From Parvibaculum sedimenti (GTDB lineage Bacteria > Pseudomonadota > Alphaproteobacteria > Parvibaculales > Parvibaculaceae): a stretch of 64,000 nt of DNA. A program made the position numbers and the translations under genes. The first letter of the stretch is position 1; every line of letters starts with the position of its first letter. The notes below the pieces were generated by a model. The model was not told the origin of the DNA and did no database searches. It saw only the letters and a program-made list of their open reading frames with translations. Where the stretch lies: assembly GCF_009184905.1 (NCBI RefSeq), contig NZ_WESC01000017.1:30140-94139 (forward strand), in the 5' to 3' direction. This document shows, one piece after another, positions 40,663 to 49,559 of the stretch.

Positions 40663-41844
40663 ATGACGAGCCCGAAATTCGACATCGAGCGCCTCAACGC
40701 CTTCGCCCAGCAGATGGTGGAAGGCAAGAAGACCGCAATCGGCTTTCCCTGCAATCAGAACGTCAAGCTGGCTGACTTCTATCACTGGTATGCGGTTTCG
40801 GGTCTCGCGGACGTGGCGATGAACAACGTGGGCAATCCGCGCAAGCCAAGCCTCTATTCGCTCAACACGCATGAGTTCGAGAACGAGGTCATCGACTTCT
40901 TCGCCCCGCTCTACGGATTTGCCGAAGATGACACCTGGGGCATCGTGACCAATGGCGGAACCGACGGCAACAATCACGGCATCTATTTCGGCGTCAACGT
41001 CCTGCGCGATCGGAGCGCACTCAGGCCCATCCTCTATGTCTCGGAAGAGGCGCATTACTCGATCAAGAAGCTTGGCGACCTGCAGGATCTGGATATGCAG
41101 CTGATCCCCGCCAATGTCAGCGGCGAAATGGAGGTCGACGCGTTGGAACAGGCGCTGGACCCGAGCCGTCCCGCGCTGATCGTGATCGCCATGGGCTCAA
41201 CCTTCAAAGGCGGCATCGACGATCAGGATGCGATAGACGCCGTTTTGGCGAGAAAGAAGCCGGTTGCATTATATCGCCATGTCGACGCGGCCCTCTTCGG
41301 CGGCTATCTGCCCTTCACCGAGCATGCCCATCTGGTCGATCGCCGCTTGCGCAAATTCGATTCCATCGCCGTCAGCGGACACAAATTCTTCGGCTTCGAC
41401 GAGCCATTGGGCCTGTTCATCACGACCAACGATGTGCTGAACACGCAGAACCCGTTTCACGTCGCCTATCTGAACGATGCGGTTCCCACGATCACTTGCT
41501 CAAGATCCGCGCTCGCCCCGCTGAAGTTCTGGTGGCAGATCCACAAGACCGGTTTTGAAGGTTACCGCCATCAGGCTGAGTTGATCCTGAAGAACGCCGC
41601 CTATCTGAAAGAGAGGCTCGACGAGATCGGCTATCCCGCCTGGAAGAGCGCCTGTTCAAACACGATCTATTTCCGGCGCCCCAGCGAAAGGGTCATGCGC
41701 AAATGGGGACTCGCACCGAATGAAGACGAGCGCCTCGGCGGCAAGCTCGCGCATGATGTCGTGATGCGGCATGAGGGTATGCATCTCATCGACCAATTCA
41801 TCGAGGACATCGTCGAGGATCTGGAGCAGGCGCGGCAGGGCTGA
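40663..41844 (+). CDS. PLP-dependent histidine decarboxylase-like enzyme
   Basis: 393 residues, group II PLP-dependent decarboxylase of the histidine decarboxylase type. NNVGNP and the NGGTDGNN segment, HVDAALFGGY, and the PLP Lys in SGHKFFGFDEPLG are all present. It would decarboxylate L-histidine to histamine or act on a close analogue. Bacterial members are known from histamine formation and siderophore pathways. No siderophore genes are visible here. It sits just after tRNA-Arg and is convergent with two sugar-transferase-like genes. Confidence 0.88.
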   Translation: MTSPKFDIERLNAFAQQMVEGKKTAIGFPCNQNVKLADFYHWYAVSGLADVAMNNVGNPRKPSLYSLNTHEFENEVIDFFAPLYGFAEDDTWGIVTNGGTDGNNHGIYFGVNVLRDRSALRPILYVSEEAHYSIKKLGDLQDLDMQLIPANVSGEMEVDALEQALDPSRPALIVIAMGSTFKGGIDDQDAIDAVLARKKPVALYRHVDAALFGGYLPFTEHAHLVDRRLRKFDSIAVSGHKFFGFDEPLGLFITTNDVLNTQNPFHVAYLNDAVPTITCSRSALAPLKFWWQIHKTGFEGYRHQAELILKNAAYLKERLDEIGYPAWKSACSNTIYFRRPSERVMRKWGLAPNEDERLGGKLAHDVVMRHEGMHLIDQFIEDIVEDLEQARQG

Positions 41845-41857
41845 ATGGCGGCGTCTC

Positions 41858-42685
41858 TCACGCAACCGGATTTTCGATCCTGTAGCCCAGTTCGCGCCGC
41901 GCAAAGCGATCAACGAAGCTCTCGCGCTCGACGAACAGTTTTCCGGGCGGATTGTCCGGCCGGATGGCCGAGGGCCTGCGAAGCGCTTCGTTCCAGAGAT
42001 GAATGGCCAGCGTGTCGGGCCGAAGCAGCGGCTCGATTTCATGCCGCGCCGAAACAAGCGTGTGGGCCTTCGCATGGTGAACCGGATAGAAGACATGTGC
42101 CGGTTTAGCCAGCGCCAACATGTCCGATTTCCCGATGAAATGGCTGAGCGCGTCAGGTCCCAATACGCCCCATGGAAGTCTATCGACCGGGACCGGCCTT
42201 GCGGTGAGAAAGCGCCTCGTCAATCGGAGGCGGCGGCGCAAGGGATAAAAGGGCGGGATCGGATATCGCTTCATCGCGAAGCGGCAAAGTGCATCCACAA
42301 CCCCGGATTCGCGCGGCAGGTGAAGCACAGCTCCATTGACCCTGCCCGGCTCTTCAAGTCCGAAAATATAGTCACCCTCCTCACAGGCGAAGGGCTGCAA
42401 CTGAAGCACGTCTAGATCGAGCCAGAGCCCCAGCCCCGCCCTCATCAGAAAATAACGAAATCTGTTTGAACCCAGCGAGGCGCTTCCCGTAGCGTGATGG
42501 AAGATCATGTCCTCGAAAGGCATGACTTCGCGCGCATCGACCTCCTCAACGCCCTCCGGAACGGAGGCGAGCCGCTCGTAAGAGAACAGCCGAACCTTTT
42601 CGCCCTGCCGCAACATGGAAAGCAGGCTGATCGTTTCGATATCGCCGAGGCGCGGCCCGTGCCAGAAGCAATTGAGGTAAGCCAT
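41858..42685 (-). CDS. DXD-motif sugar transferase-like protein
   Basis: 275 residues. The start MAYLNCFWHGPRLGDIETISL and the central RYFLMRAGLGLWLDLDVLQL match the sugar-binding region containing a DXD motif (LDLDV) of Gly_transf_sug-type enzymes. A C-terminal HLWNEALRR is also typical. It would transfer a sugar from a nucleotide donor. It is separated by 3 bases from the next gene upstream on its strand. The acceptor is unknown. Confidence 0.72.
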   Translation of the reverse strand: MAYLNCFWHGPRLGDIETISLLSMLRQGEKVRLFSYERLASVPEGVEEVDAREVMPFEDMIFHHATGSASLGSNRFRYFLMRAGLGLWLDLDVLQLQPFACEEGDYIFGLEEPGRVNGAVLHLPRESGVVDALCRFAMKRYPIPPFYPLRRRLRLTRRFLTARPVPVDRLPWGVLGPDALSHFIGKSDMLALAKPAHVFYPVHHAKAHTLVSARHEIEPLLRPDTLAIHLWNEALRRPSAIRPDNPPGKLFVERESFVDRFARRELGYRIENPVA

Positions 42686-42688
42686 GCG

Positions 42689-43612
42689 TCATGCTGCTCC
42701 CGCGTCGCGCGGGATCGCCTTGAGAAAGGCCTCGATCACCCTGTCCTCGCGGCACTGCTCCCGAAGATGCGCCACCTTCTCGTGAGCGATATTCCAGTTC
42801 TGTGAGCCGAAGGATGCCGATACGAACGCGATGCTATCGACGATATCGCGTCCCCTTTTTATATCGAACAAATAAGGGTAATCGGCGCCGAGATTCGCGA
42901 CCGCCTCCGCATCGTCGCGTTGCGCCATTACCACCGCGCCGCAACGCGCCGCGACATAGCCCTTCAGAAATGGCTTGAAGCCATCGAAATCCTGCCTCTG
43001 CCGAAAGAGATAGTGGCAGTTATAATAAGCAAGCTGCCGCATCCAGCCGGGCTCGTCATAATTCGAGGCGTCGATGACGTCGCAGATATTCGTGAAGCGC
43101 CTTCGCCAGTTGATGAGATTGAACCATTTCCTCTTGCGCGGCAAAAGCGCATTGGACGGCGCGCCGAAATAGGCGATGCGGAAATCATCGTTCTGGCATC
43201 GCACCTCCGGCATCCGCATATCGAGATGATGCGGGATGAAGGCGACCCGCACCTCCCCGCCGAACGCATCGGAGAAATGATCGAGCTGGGTCAGCGAACT
43301 TGCGACGAGGCAAGTCGAACGAAGCGCCAAATTCCGAAAGCCCTCATCGGTTCCCATGTCGAGCGGGTCGAAAATGATCCTGCCTCCCGCCGCCACAATC
43401 GCCTCAAAACCGGCGATGCCGAAGTCGAGCGCGAAGCTTTTGGTAACGAAATAAGTGGCGTCTGCCTGTTGCGGCAATCCGCGGGCGACCGAGGATTTGA
43501 AGCCGCGCTGGCGCAATCCTTCGCGGACGAGTTTTTCAAGCTGGATTGCCCGCAGATGAACGGAGCCAAAATGGCTTGATTGGGCGCCGGCCAGAAAAAC
43601 AAACTCACGCAT
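42689..43612 (-). CDS. Putative glycosyltransferase-like protein, unknown family
   Basis: 307 residues with the alternating hydrophobic strands of a GT-B-like fold: SSVARGLPQQADATYFVTKSF, EAIVAAGGRIIFDPLDMGTD, VRVAFIPHHLDMR, FRIAYFGAPSNALL, and AARCGAVVMAQRDDAEAV near the C-terminus. I do not recognise a named family. It ends 3 bases before the DXD gene, so the pair is probably co-transcribed. The start MREFVFLAGAQSSHFGS at 43612 is the natural one. Function is inferred from fold impression and neighbour only. Confidence 0.5.
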   Translation of the reverse strand: MREFVFLAGAQSSHFGSVHLRAIQLEKLVREGLRQRGFKSSVARGLPQQADATYFVTKSFALDFGIAGFEAIVAAGGRIIFDPLDMGTDEGFRNLALRSTCLVASSLTQLDHFSDAFGGEVRVAFIPHHLDMRMPEVRCQNDDFRIAYFGAPSNALLPRKRKWFNLINWRRRFTNICDVIDASNYDEPGWMRQLAYYNCHYLFRQRQDFDGFKPFLKGYVAARCGAVVMAQRDDAEAVANLGADYPYLFDIKRGRDIVDSIAFVSASFGSQNWNIAHEKVAHLREQCREDRVIEAFLKAIPRDAGAA

Positions 43613-44038
43613 CAGTCAGCTCGTCTCGCGTCTTCGCCGTAAATGCATATGTCACCATCAGCATGCGTGATACGCGATGCACGATCCATGTGCAATTTGT
43701 TCGATCCGCTTGAAAAACAGGCATCTTGCCATACGGCGATCTTGACACCGTTCCGTCGATTTCATCAAGGATTCCTGACCTTTTCTACGCAGCGCCACGG
43801 CCTCACGCAATGCCGCGATGCGGCACACGAATTGCAAAACCCTGTCTTGTATACATTTTTCCGTGCCTCTGCCTGCTTATCGGGCAGCCTGCAAAAGGGG
43901 TGAAGAAGTGAGGCGTAGTTCTCCGATGCGGTTGGCGCTGTTTACCAGCTCGCGAGTGTCGGACCGGCTTCGCCATGCATCGCCTGCTCAGCCGGACAAC
44001 ATGGAAACGATGTCCCGCCGCATGAGAGGGATCTGTGC
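43613..44038. promoter_or_regulatory. 426-bp promoter region of the catabolic cluster with TTGTATACA
   Basis: No convincing gene. The palindrome TTGTATACA is at 43847-43855 (core TGTATACA), 184 bp before the first ABC gene, and is a relative of TTGCATACAA at 50752 and 52257. AGAGGGAT lies before the ABC ATPase ATG. The promoter for the leftward glycosyltransferase pair should be near 43620-43700. I could not place -35 or -10 boxes securely. Confidence 0.45.
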
Positions 44039-44896
44039 ATGAGCTCGGTGAGTACCGCTATACAAGTAGACAAGAACGCGTCCATGGCAGCGGCGACGGA
44101 ACACGCGAGCTCCCGCCCACTCATATCGATCAAATCCGTCGACAAGATTTACCCGAACGGAACCGAGGCGCTGCACAATGTCAGCCTCGAAATTCCCGGC
44201 AAACCGCAATTCGTGAGCCTGCTCGGGCCGTCCGGCTGCGGCAAGAGCACGCTGCTGCGCATGATTTCCGGCCTCGACCGCCATACGGGTGGCGAGATCG
44301 AATGGCCGACCACGGCCTATGACTACAAGGGCCGTCCGCTCGCAGAAATCGGCTTCGTTTTCCAGGAGCCGACGCTGATGCCCTGGGCCAATGTCTTCGA
44401 CAATGTCTATCTGCCCCTGCGGCTGAAGCGGCAAACGCGCGCCAAGGTCCACGATCAGGTGATGGACTCGCTGCGCATGGTGGGCCTCGAGAAATTCGCC
44501 AGGAGCTATCCACGCGAACTTTCCGGCGGCATGAAGATGCGTGTCTCCATCGCGCGCGCGCTCGTGACGAAGCCCAAGGTTCTGCTGATGGACGAGCCCT
44601 TCGCGGCGCTCGACGAGATCACGCGTCTGAAGCTCAACAACGATCTGCTCGCCCTCTGGGAAAAGCAGAACCTGACCGTCATCTTCGTCACGCATAGCGT
44701 CTTCGAGTCTGTCTATCTCTCCGATCGCATCGTCGTGATGGCCGCGAGGCCCGGTCGCATTCTTGCCGATCTTTCCATTGATGCGCCCTACCCCCGCACC
44801 GAACAATTCAGAACCTCATCGCTCTACAACGAGCATTGCCGCGACGTGTCCGGTTGGCTGAAGCAGGCCATGGCCGGCGTGGAGGATGAACACTGA
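44039..44896 (+). CDS. NitT/TauT-type ABC transporter ATPase
   Basis: 285 residues. Walker A LLGPSGCGKSTLL, Q-loop FVFQEPTLMPW, signature LSGGMKMRVSIARAL, Walker B LLMDEPFAALDE and H-loop FVTHSVFESVY are intact. It powers import of small organic solutes such as nitrate, taurine, sulfonates or pyrimidines; the family does not fix the substrate. It is the first gene of the rightward half of the cluster and overlaps the permease start (TGATG). Confidence 0.95.
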   Translation: MSSVSTAIQVDKNASMAAATEHASSRPLISIKSVDKIYPNGTEALHNVSLEIPGKPQFVSLLGPSGCGKSTLLRMISGLDRHTGGEIEWPTTAYDYKGRPLAEIGFVFQEPTLMPWANVFDNVYLPLRLKRQTRAKVHDQVMDSLRMVGLEKFARSYPRELSGGMKMRVSIARALVTKPKVLLMDEPFAALDEITRLKLNNDLLALWEKQNLTVIFVTHSVFESVYLSDRIVVMAARPGRILADLSIDAPYPRTEQFRTSSLYNEHCRDVSGWLKQAMAGVEDEH

Positions 44897-45762
44897 TGAA
44901 CGCCATGAATGAAATCCGGACACCCGCTCCCGCCGCAGTCGCCGCCAGGACGCCTGGTTCGAAGAGCGCCACACGCCGCATCGGCGAGAAGGCGCTGCTG
45001 CAACTTGCGCCCTTCATCTTCGGATTCTTCATGCTCGCCTTCTGGGAAATCATGGTGCGTGTCAACGACGTGCCGGTCTATCTGCTCCCCGGGCCAATTC
45101 TGATCGCCAAGACGCTCTACACGGATTTCGGCTCGCTCTGGCCGAGCCTCGTCATTACATCGCGCATCACCATCGAAGCCTTCCTGATCGCGGCCGTCGG
45201 CGGCCTTCTGCTCGGCATGCTCTTCACCAGCTCGCGCTGGATCGAGCGCTGCCTCTTTCCATATGCCGTGGTGCTGCAGGTGACGCCCGTTGTCGCCATC
45301 GCGCCGCTGATCATCATCTGGGCGAAGGACACGCAGCTCGCGCTTCTCATCTGCGCCTGGCTCGTCGCCTTTTTCCCGGTGGTCTCCAACGCTGCGGTCG
45401 GCCTCAACAGTACCGACCGCAACCTCATCAACCTCTTCCAGCTTTACGGCGCCAGCAAGCCGCAAGCCATGTGGCTGCTGAAGCTCCCATCCGCCATGCC
45501 CTATTTCCTCGCCGGTCTTCGCATCTCCGGCGGCCTCGCGCTGATCGGCGCGGTAGTCGCGGAATTCGTCGCCGGCACGGGCGGCACACAATCCGGCCTC
45601 GCCTACCGCATCCTCGAAGCGGGATACCGTCTGCAGATCCCGCGCATGTTCGCCGCGCTTTTCCTGATTTCGGCGACCGGCATTCTCATCTTCTTCGTTC
45701 TGTCCCTGCTTTCGCGTTTCATCCTGCGCCACTGGCATGAAAGCGCCATGGGCGACCGCTGA
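44896..45762 (+). CDS. NitT/TauT-type ABC transporter permease
   Basis: 288 residues with about six membrane helices (for example PFIFGFFMLAFWEIMVRV and RITIEAFLIAAVGGLLLGML). The EAA-type loop that docks the ATPase is LYGASKPQAMWLLKLPSAMP. It forms the membrane channel of the importer with the ATPase upstream and the binding protein at 49560-50570. The gene shares one base with the ATPase gene and is followed 27 bases later by the Rieske oxygenase gene. Confidence 0.94.
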   Translation: MNAMNEIRTPAPAAVAARTPGSKSATRRIGEKALLQLAPFIFGFFMLAFWEIMVRVNDVPVYLLPGPILIAKTLYTDFGSLWPSLVITSRITIEAFLIAAVGGLLLGMLFTSSRWIERCLFPYAVVLQVTPVVAIAPLIIIWAKDTQLALLICAWLVAFFPVVSNAAVGLNSTDRNLINLFQLYGASKPQAMWLLKLPSAMPYFLAGLRISGGLALIGAVVAEFVAGTGGTQSGLAYRILEAGYRLQIPRMFAALFLISATGILIFFVLSLLSRFILRHWHESAMGDR

Positions 45763-45789
45763 CCGCCGCCAAGTCCTTGAGGCAAACAA

Positions 45790-46845
45790 ATGCTCGTAAC
45801 CCAGCAACCCGTTCTACGCCGCTTCTGGTATCCCATCGCGCCGGCGGCGCAGCTCTCCGACAAACCTTTCCCCTTCACGCTGCTGGGAGAGAACATCGTT
45901 CTCTGGCGCGACGCGGACGGCAAGGCACAGTGCATCCTCGACCGCTGCTGCCACCGATCGGCGAAGCTCTCGAAAGGCTGGGTGCAGGATGGGCGCATCG
46001 TCTGCGGCTATCACGGCTGGGAATATGACGGCACGGGACAATGCGTACGCATTCCGCAGATGACGGAGCGCGAGACGATGCCCGGTGCGCGCACGCCCGG
46101 CTTCAAGGTGCAGGAGAAATACGACTACGTCTGGGTCACGCTCTCCGAGGAACCGCTGGCCGGAATTCCCGATCTCAATGAAGCGGAAAAACCCGGCTAC
46201 CGGCAGGTCCACGAGTTCTACGAAGTGTGGGAATGCGCAGGCCTTCGCCTCATGGAGAACTCCTTCGACAATTCACATTTCAGCTTCGTCCATCGCGCAA
46301 GCTTCGGCGATCAGGGTCACCCCGAACCCGCCAAGCTCGAAATCATGGACACGCCGACGGGCTTTCGCATGCTCACCGAAGTGCCGGTGCGCAACCCGGA
46401 AGTCCAGAAGAAGAATCTCGGGATGGATGACGACTGGACTGTGCGCTACATGGACAGCAACTGGTTCCTGCCCTTCGCCCGCGCGCTCCGCATCACCTAT
46501 CCCAACGGCCTCTTCCACATGATCTTCACGGCGGCGACGCCCATCGACGACGAACGCTCGATGGTCTGCCAGTTCGTCGTGCGCAACGACACCGAGGCCG
46601 ACGCCTCGGCCGAGGACATCATCGCCTTCGACCGTATGGTGACCAACGAGGACCGGGAAATCCTCGAGAGCACGGAAGGCGATGTGCCTCTCGAAATCGG
46701 AACGCGAGAGGAAATCCATATGCGTTCCGACCGCCCCGGCATTGTCATGCGTCAGAAGATGAAAGCGCTGCTCGATGCTCATGGCGAGGAGGAGCGCCGC
46801 GGCGAAGCGCCCGTCGCACTCCGCAAGATGATTCAACGAGGCTGA
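45790..46845 (+). CDS. Rieske-type ring-hydroxylating oxygenase, large subunit
   Basis: 351 residues. The Rieske 2Fe-2S ligands are CCHRS (Cys53, His55) and CGYHGW (Cys72, His75). The mononuclear iron site follows as NSFDNSHFSFVH (Asp160, His163, His168). It resembles the larger Rieske oxygenases that demethylate or hydroxylate small substrates; electrons must come from a reductase and no ferredoxin-reductase gene is next to it. It lies between the permease and the isochorismatase-family gene in one direction. The substrate is unknown. Confidence 0.92.
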   Translation: MLVTQQPVLRRFWYPIAPAAQLSDKPFPFTLLGENIVLWRDADGKAQCILDRCCHRSAKLSKGWVQDGRIVCGYHGWEYDGTGQCVRIPQMTERETMPGARTPGFKVQEKYDYVWVTLSEEPLAGIPDLNEAEKPGYRQVHEFYEVWECAGLRLMENSFDNSHFSFVHRASFGDQGHPEPAKLEIMDTPTGFRMLTEVPVRNPEVQKKNLGMDDDWTVRYMDSNWFLPFARALRITYPNGLFHMIFTAATPIDDERSMVCQFVVRNDTEADASAEDIIAFDRMVTNEDREILESTEGDVPLEIGTREEIHMRSDRPGIVMRQKMKALLDAHGEEERRGEAPVALRKMIQRG

Positions 46846-46848
46846 TCC

Positions 46849-47622
46849 ATGTCTTCACCCGATCTTGTCGCGCTCGGCAGCGCCGGCGCCAATCAATGGC
46901 GCGTGAACAAAACGACATGCGATCTCGTCCGCAAGACGCGAGCGCCAAAGTCCGTCAGTTTCGCCGCCGAACCGCAGAACCTCTCCATCGACCTCACGCG
47001 CAGCGCCATCATCGTCATCGATATGCAGAACGACTTCTGCCACCCCGATGGCTGGCTTGCGGGCATCGGGGTCGATATGACTCCCGCCCGCGCACCCATC
47101 GAGCCGCTGTCGAAGGCGCTGCCGGCCCTCCGCAAGGCCGGTGTTCCGGTGATCTGGGTCAACTGGGGCAACCGTCCGGACAAGCTCAACCTCAGCCCTT
47201 CGGTGCTTCACGTCTACAAGCCGGACGGCCGCGGCATCGGCATCGGCGATCCGCTGGCGAGCAATGGCGCACATGTGCTCGAAAAGGACAGCTGGGCGGC
47301 CGCCATCGTCGATGAACTCGCCATTGAACCCGACGACATCCACGTCGACAAATATCGCATGAGCGGATTCTGGGACACGCCGCTGGACAGCATCCTGCGC
47401 AATCTTGGCGTGACGACGCTGCTATTTGCGGGCGTGAACCTCGATCAATGCGTCTTCGGGACGCTTCTGGACGCCAATTGCCTCGGCTATGATTGCGTGT
47501 TGTTGACGGATTGCTCGGCGACGACGTCGCCTGCCTTCTGCACCGACGCGACAATCTATAACGTGAAGCAATGCTTCGGCTTCACGGCCACCGCCACGGA
47601 CATCATTGCCGCTATCGATTGA
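46849..47622 (+). CDS. Isochorismatase-family cysteine hydrolase
   Basis: 257 residues. The Asp-Lys-Cys triad is Asp58 (VIDMQNDFCHP), Lys168 (HVDKYRMSGFW) and Cys201 (NLDQCVFGTLLD). The family includes N-carbamoylsarcosine and biuret amidohydrolases, nicotinamidase and ureidoacrylate hydrolase, all cutting a C-N bond. The extended N-terminus is unlike true isochorismatases. It starts 3 bases after the Rieske gene, so co-expression is near certain. It could hydrolyse a ring-opened or carbamoyl product of the oxygenase. Confidence 0.92.
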   Translation: MSSPDLVALGSAGANQWRVNKTTCDLVRKTRAPKSVSFAAEPQNLSIDLTRSAIIVIDMQNDFCHPDGWLAGIGVDMTPARAPIEPLSKALPALRKAGVPVIWVNWGNRPDKLNLSPSVLHVYKPDGRGIGIGDPLASNGAHVLEKDSWAAAIVDELAIEPDDIHVDKYRMSGFWDTPLDSILRNLGVTTLLFAGVNLDQCVFGTLLDANCLGYDCVLLTDCSATTSPAFCTDATIYNVKQCFGFTATATDIIAAID

Positions 47623-47629
47623 CCGACCC

Positions 47630-48217
47630 ATGAAAGTTCTCGTCGTCTATTCGCATCCCGTTCCAGAGAGTTTCTGCGCCGCGCTGCGCGATACCGTCGT
47701 CGACGCGCTCAAGGCGAAGGGACATGATGTCCGCCTGACCGACCTCTATGCGGAGAATTTCGATCCGCGCCTGGGATGCCAGGAGCGGCGCGACTATCAC
47801 ACCGAAGGCAAGAACCTCACCTACGTTCCCGAGCACATCGCCAATATCCAGTGGGCCGAGGCGCTTATCTTCGTCTTTCCGACCTGGTGGTACGGGTTGC
47901 CTGCCATGCTGAAGGGCTGGCTCGATCGCGTCTTCGTGCCCGGCGTCTCCTTCACCATGCCGAAGGGACAAATGCCGATCATGCCGGCGCTGACCAATGT
48001 GAAGCTCGTCGGTGGCATCACGACCTGCGGCTCGCCGTGGTGGTGGATGAAGATCGTCGGCGAGCCTCATCGCCGCACATTGTTGCGCGGCATCAGGGGC
48101 TCGTGCCATCCGCGCTGCAAGACGCTGTGGATGGCGCATTACCGCATGGATTCATCCACGCCTGAAAGCCGGAAATCCTATCTCGCCCTGGTGAGGGAGC
48201 GGCTCTCGCGCCTTTAA
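47630..48217 (+). CDS. Flavodoxin-fold NAD(P)H oxidoreductase
   Basis: 195 residues from ATG 47630. The N-terminal MKVLVVYSHPVPESFCAAL and later IFVFPTWWYGLPAMLKGWLDRVF are those of NQO-type flavodoxin-like reductases with FMN or FAD. Such enzymes reduce quinones, or act on conjugated systems. It is the last gene of the rightward catabolic operon and could supply reducing power or reduce an intermediate. The stop overlaps the stop of the convergent amidohydrolase gene. Confidence 0.88.
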   Translation: MKVLVVYSHPVPESFCAALRDTVVDALKAKGHDVRLTDLYAENFDPRLGCQERRDYHTEGKNLTYVPEHIANIQWAEALIFVFPTWWYGLPAMLKGWLDRVFVPGVSFTMPKGQMPIMPALTNVKLVGGITTCGSPWWWMKIVGEPHRRTLLRGIRGSCHPRCKTLWMAHYRMDSSTPESRKSYLALVRERLSRL

Positions 48218-49494
48218 GCGAAAAGCGCGTCGAGTTCGCGGTAGTCGGGCACCTGCGCATCGAGCACCGCGCCATTGCGAATGACAAGCCGCGCCGCACG
48301 CGGCCGCGCGAGAAGCTCCGTCCAGTCACGAACGCGGAAGAGAATGAGATCGGCAGGAAGCCCCACCGCGATCTTTCCCGCACCCTTCAGGCCCATCGCA
48401 TTCGCAGGCGTCGAGGTGATGCCCGCCAGCCAGGGATCGGCCGGCAGGTCGAGATGCGCGATGCGCACGGCTTGCGTGAAAACCTCGACCGGATCGAGAT
48501 CGCCATAGGCATAGAAGGGATCGCGCGTATTGTCGCTCGCCATGGCGACGGGAACGCCCGCAGCGGCGAGTTCCTGCATCAGCGTCACGCCGCGCCAGCG
48601 CGGTGTGCGGCCTTCGCTACGGCCCTGCAGATACATATTGCACATGGGCAGCGCGACGATGGTGATACCCGCATCGCGTACCTTCGCGATGGTGCGCGCA
48701 GCCTCTTCATCCGTCCGCTGCGCGAGGCTGCAGCAATGACCGGCGACAACGCGGCCTTCCCAGCCATGGCGCATGGTGGCATCGGCCAGATCTTCGAGAT
48801 TGTTGGAGAGCGGGTCTGCCGTCTCGTCGGCATGAACGTCGATATCGAGATTGCGCTCCACCGCGAGGTCGAAAAAGCGATCGAAGGTTTTCGCCATGCC
48901 GGGCATGCTCTTCGCGGCAACGCCCAGAATACCGCCATGCTCGGCGACGAGGTCGGCGAGGCCTTCCGCCTCCGGCGCATCGTAGAAAGGAAGATGCACG
49001 AGGCAGGAACCCTGCAACTCTATGCGCCCGGCCCATTTGCGCTTCAGCTCGCTGAAGACGGGCCAGCTGATTTCACCTTGCGGCGGGAACGAGTCGACAT
49101 GAGTGCGGATCGCCGAGGTGCCATAGGCATAGGCGCAGCGCAGCGAAAACTCCATGCGCGCGGCAACATCATCAGGCGACCATAACGCGCGGTCAGCCGT
49201 GACAGCGGCGAGCGCGTCGTCGTGCGTGCCGGTCGCATTGCGCGTGCGCCCGAGTGTCTGCCCCTTGTCGAGATGCGTGTGAAGCTCGACGCAGGTCGGC
49301 CAGATCATGCCATCGTCAAGATCGACCACGGGCAAAGCGCCATATGCGTCGGTTATGCCGATCGCAGCAATCTTGCCGTCCATGACGGCGATGCCGGTTT
49401 TCACCAGCTCGTCCGTATCGCCCCCCTCCAGCGCGCAAGCTGGCACGCGACCATTGACCAGTCGATAGGAACCTTGGGGAATGGAGGGGAACAC
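48214..49494 (-). CDS. Cytosine deaminase-like amidohydrolase
   Basis: 426 residues. Metal ligands are seen as LHTHLDKG (His72, His74), DVHADET, VAGHCCSL and MASDNTRDPF, the pattern of CodA-type cytosine/isoguanine deaminases in the amidohydrolase superfamily. It would hydrolytically deaminate or open an N-heterocycle. It is convergent with the Rieske operon and downstream of the binding-protein gene on its own strand. The substrate may be a creatinine-, pterin- or pyrimidine-like ring; that is inference. Confidence 0.9.
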   Translation of the reverse strand: MFPSIPQGSYRLVNGRVPACALEGGDTDELVKTGIAVMDGKIAAIGITDAYGALPVVDLDDGMIWPTCVELHTHLDKGQTLGRTRNATGTHDDALAAVTADRALWSPDDVAARMEFSLRCAYAYGTSAIRTHVDSFPPQGEISWPVFSELKRKWAGRIELQGSCLVHLPFYDAPEAEGLADLVAEHGGILGVAAKSMPGMAKTFDRFFDLAVERNLDIDVHADETADPLSNNLEDLADATMRHGWEGRVVAGHCCSLAQRTDEEAARTIAKVRDAGITIVALPMCNMYLQGRSEGRTPRWRGVTLMQELAAAGVPVAMASDNTRDPFYAYGDLDPVEVFTQAVRIAHLDLPADPWLAGITSTPANAMGLKGAGKIAVGLPADLILFRVRDWTELLARPRAARLVIRNGAVLDAQVPDYRELDALFA

Positions 49495-49518
49495 GCCGGT
49501 ACTCTTTCTGAAAATGGA

Positions 49519-49544
49519 CGCCGGACGGGAGACCCCGCCCGGCG
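49519..49544 (-). terminator. Hairpin after the binding-protein gene
   Basis: CGCCGG (49519-49524) pairs with CCGGCG (49539-49544) and, after one mismatch, CGGG with CCCG, around an AGAC loop. TCCATTTTC follows on the minus strand. It lies 16 bases past the stop of the leftward binding-protein gene and would limit read-through into the amidohydrolase. Confidence 0.6.
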
Positions 49545-49559
49545 CTCGTCACATCACTA

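Noticed and set aside
40483..43612. Genomic island integrated at tRNA-Arg with attL/attR
   Set aside because: No second copy of the tRNA 3' end or integrase was seen to the right, so an attachment site cannot be claimed.
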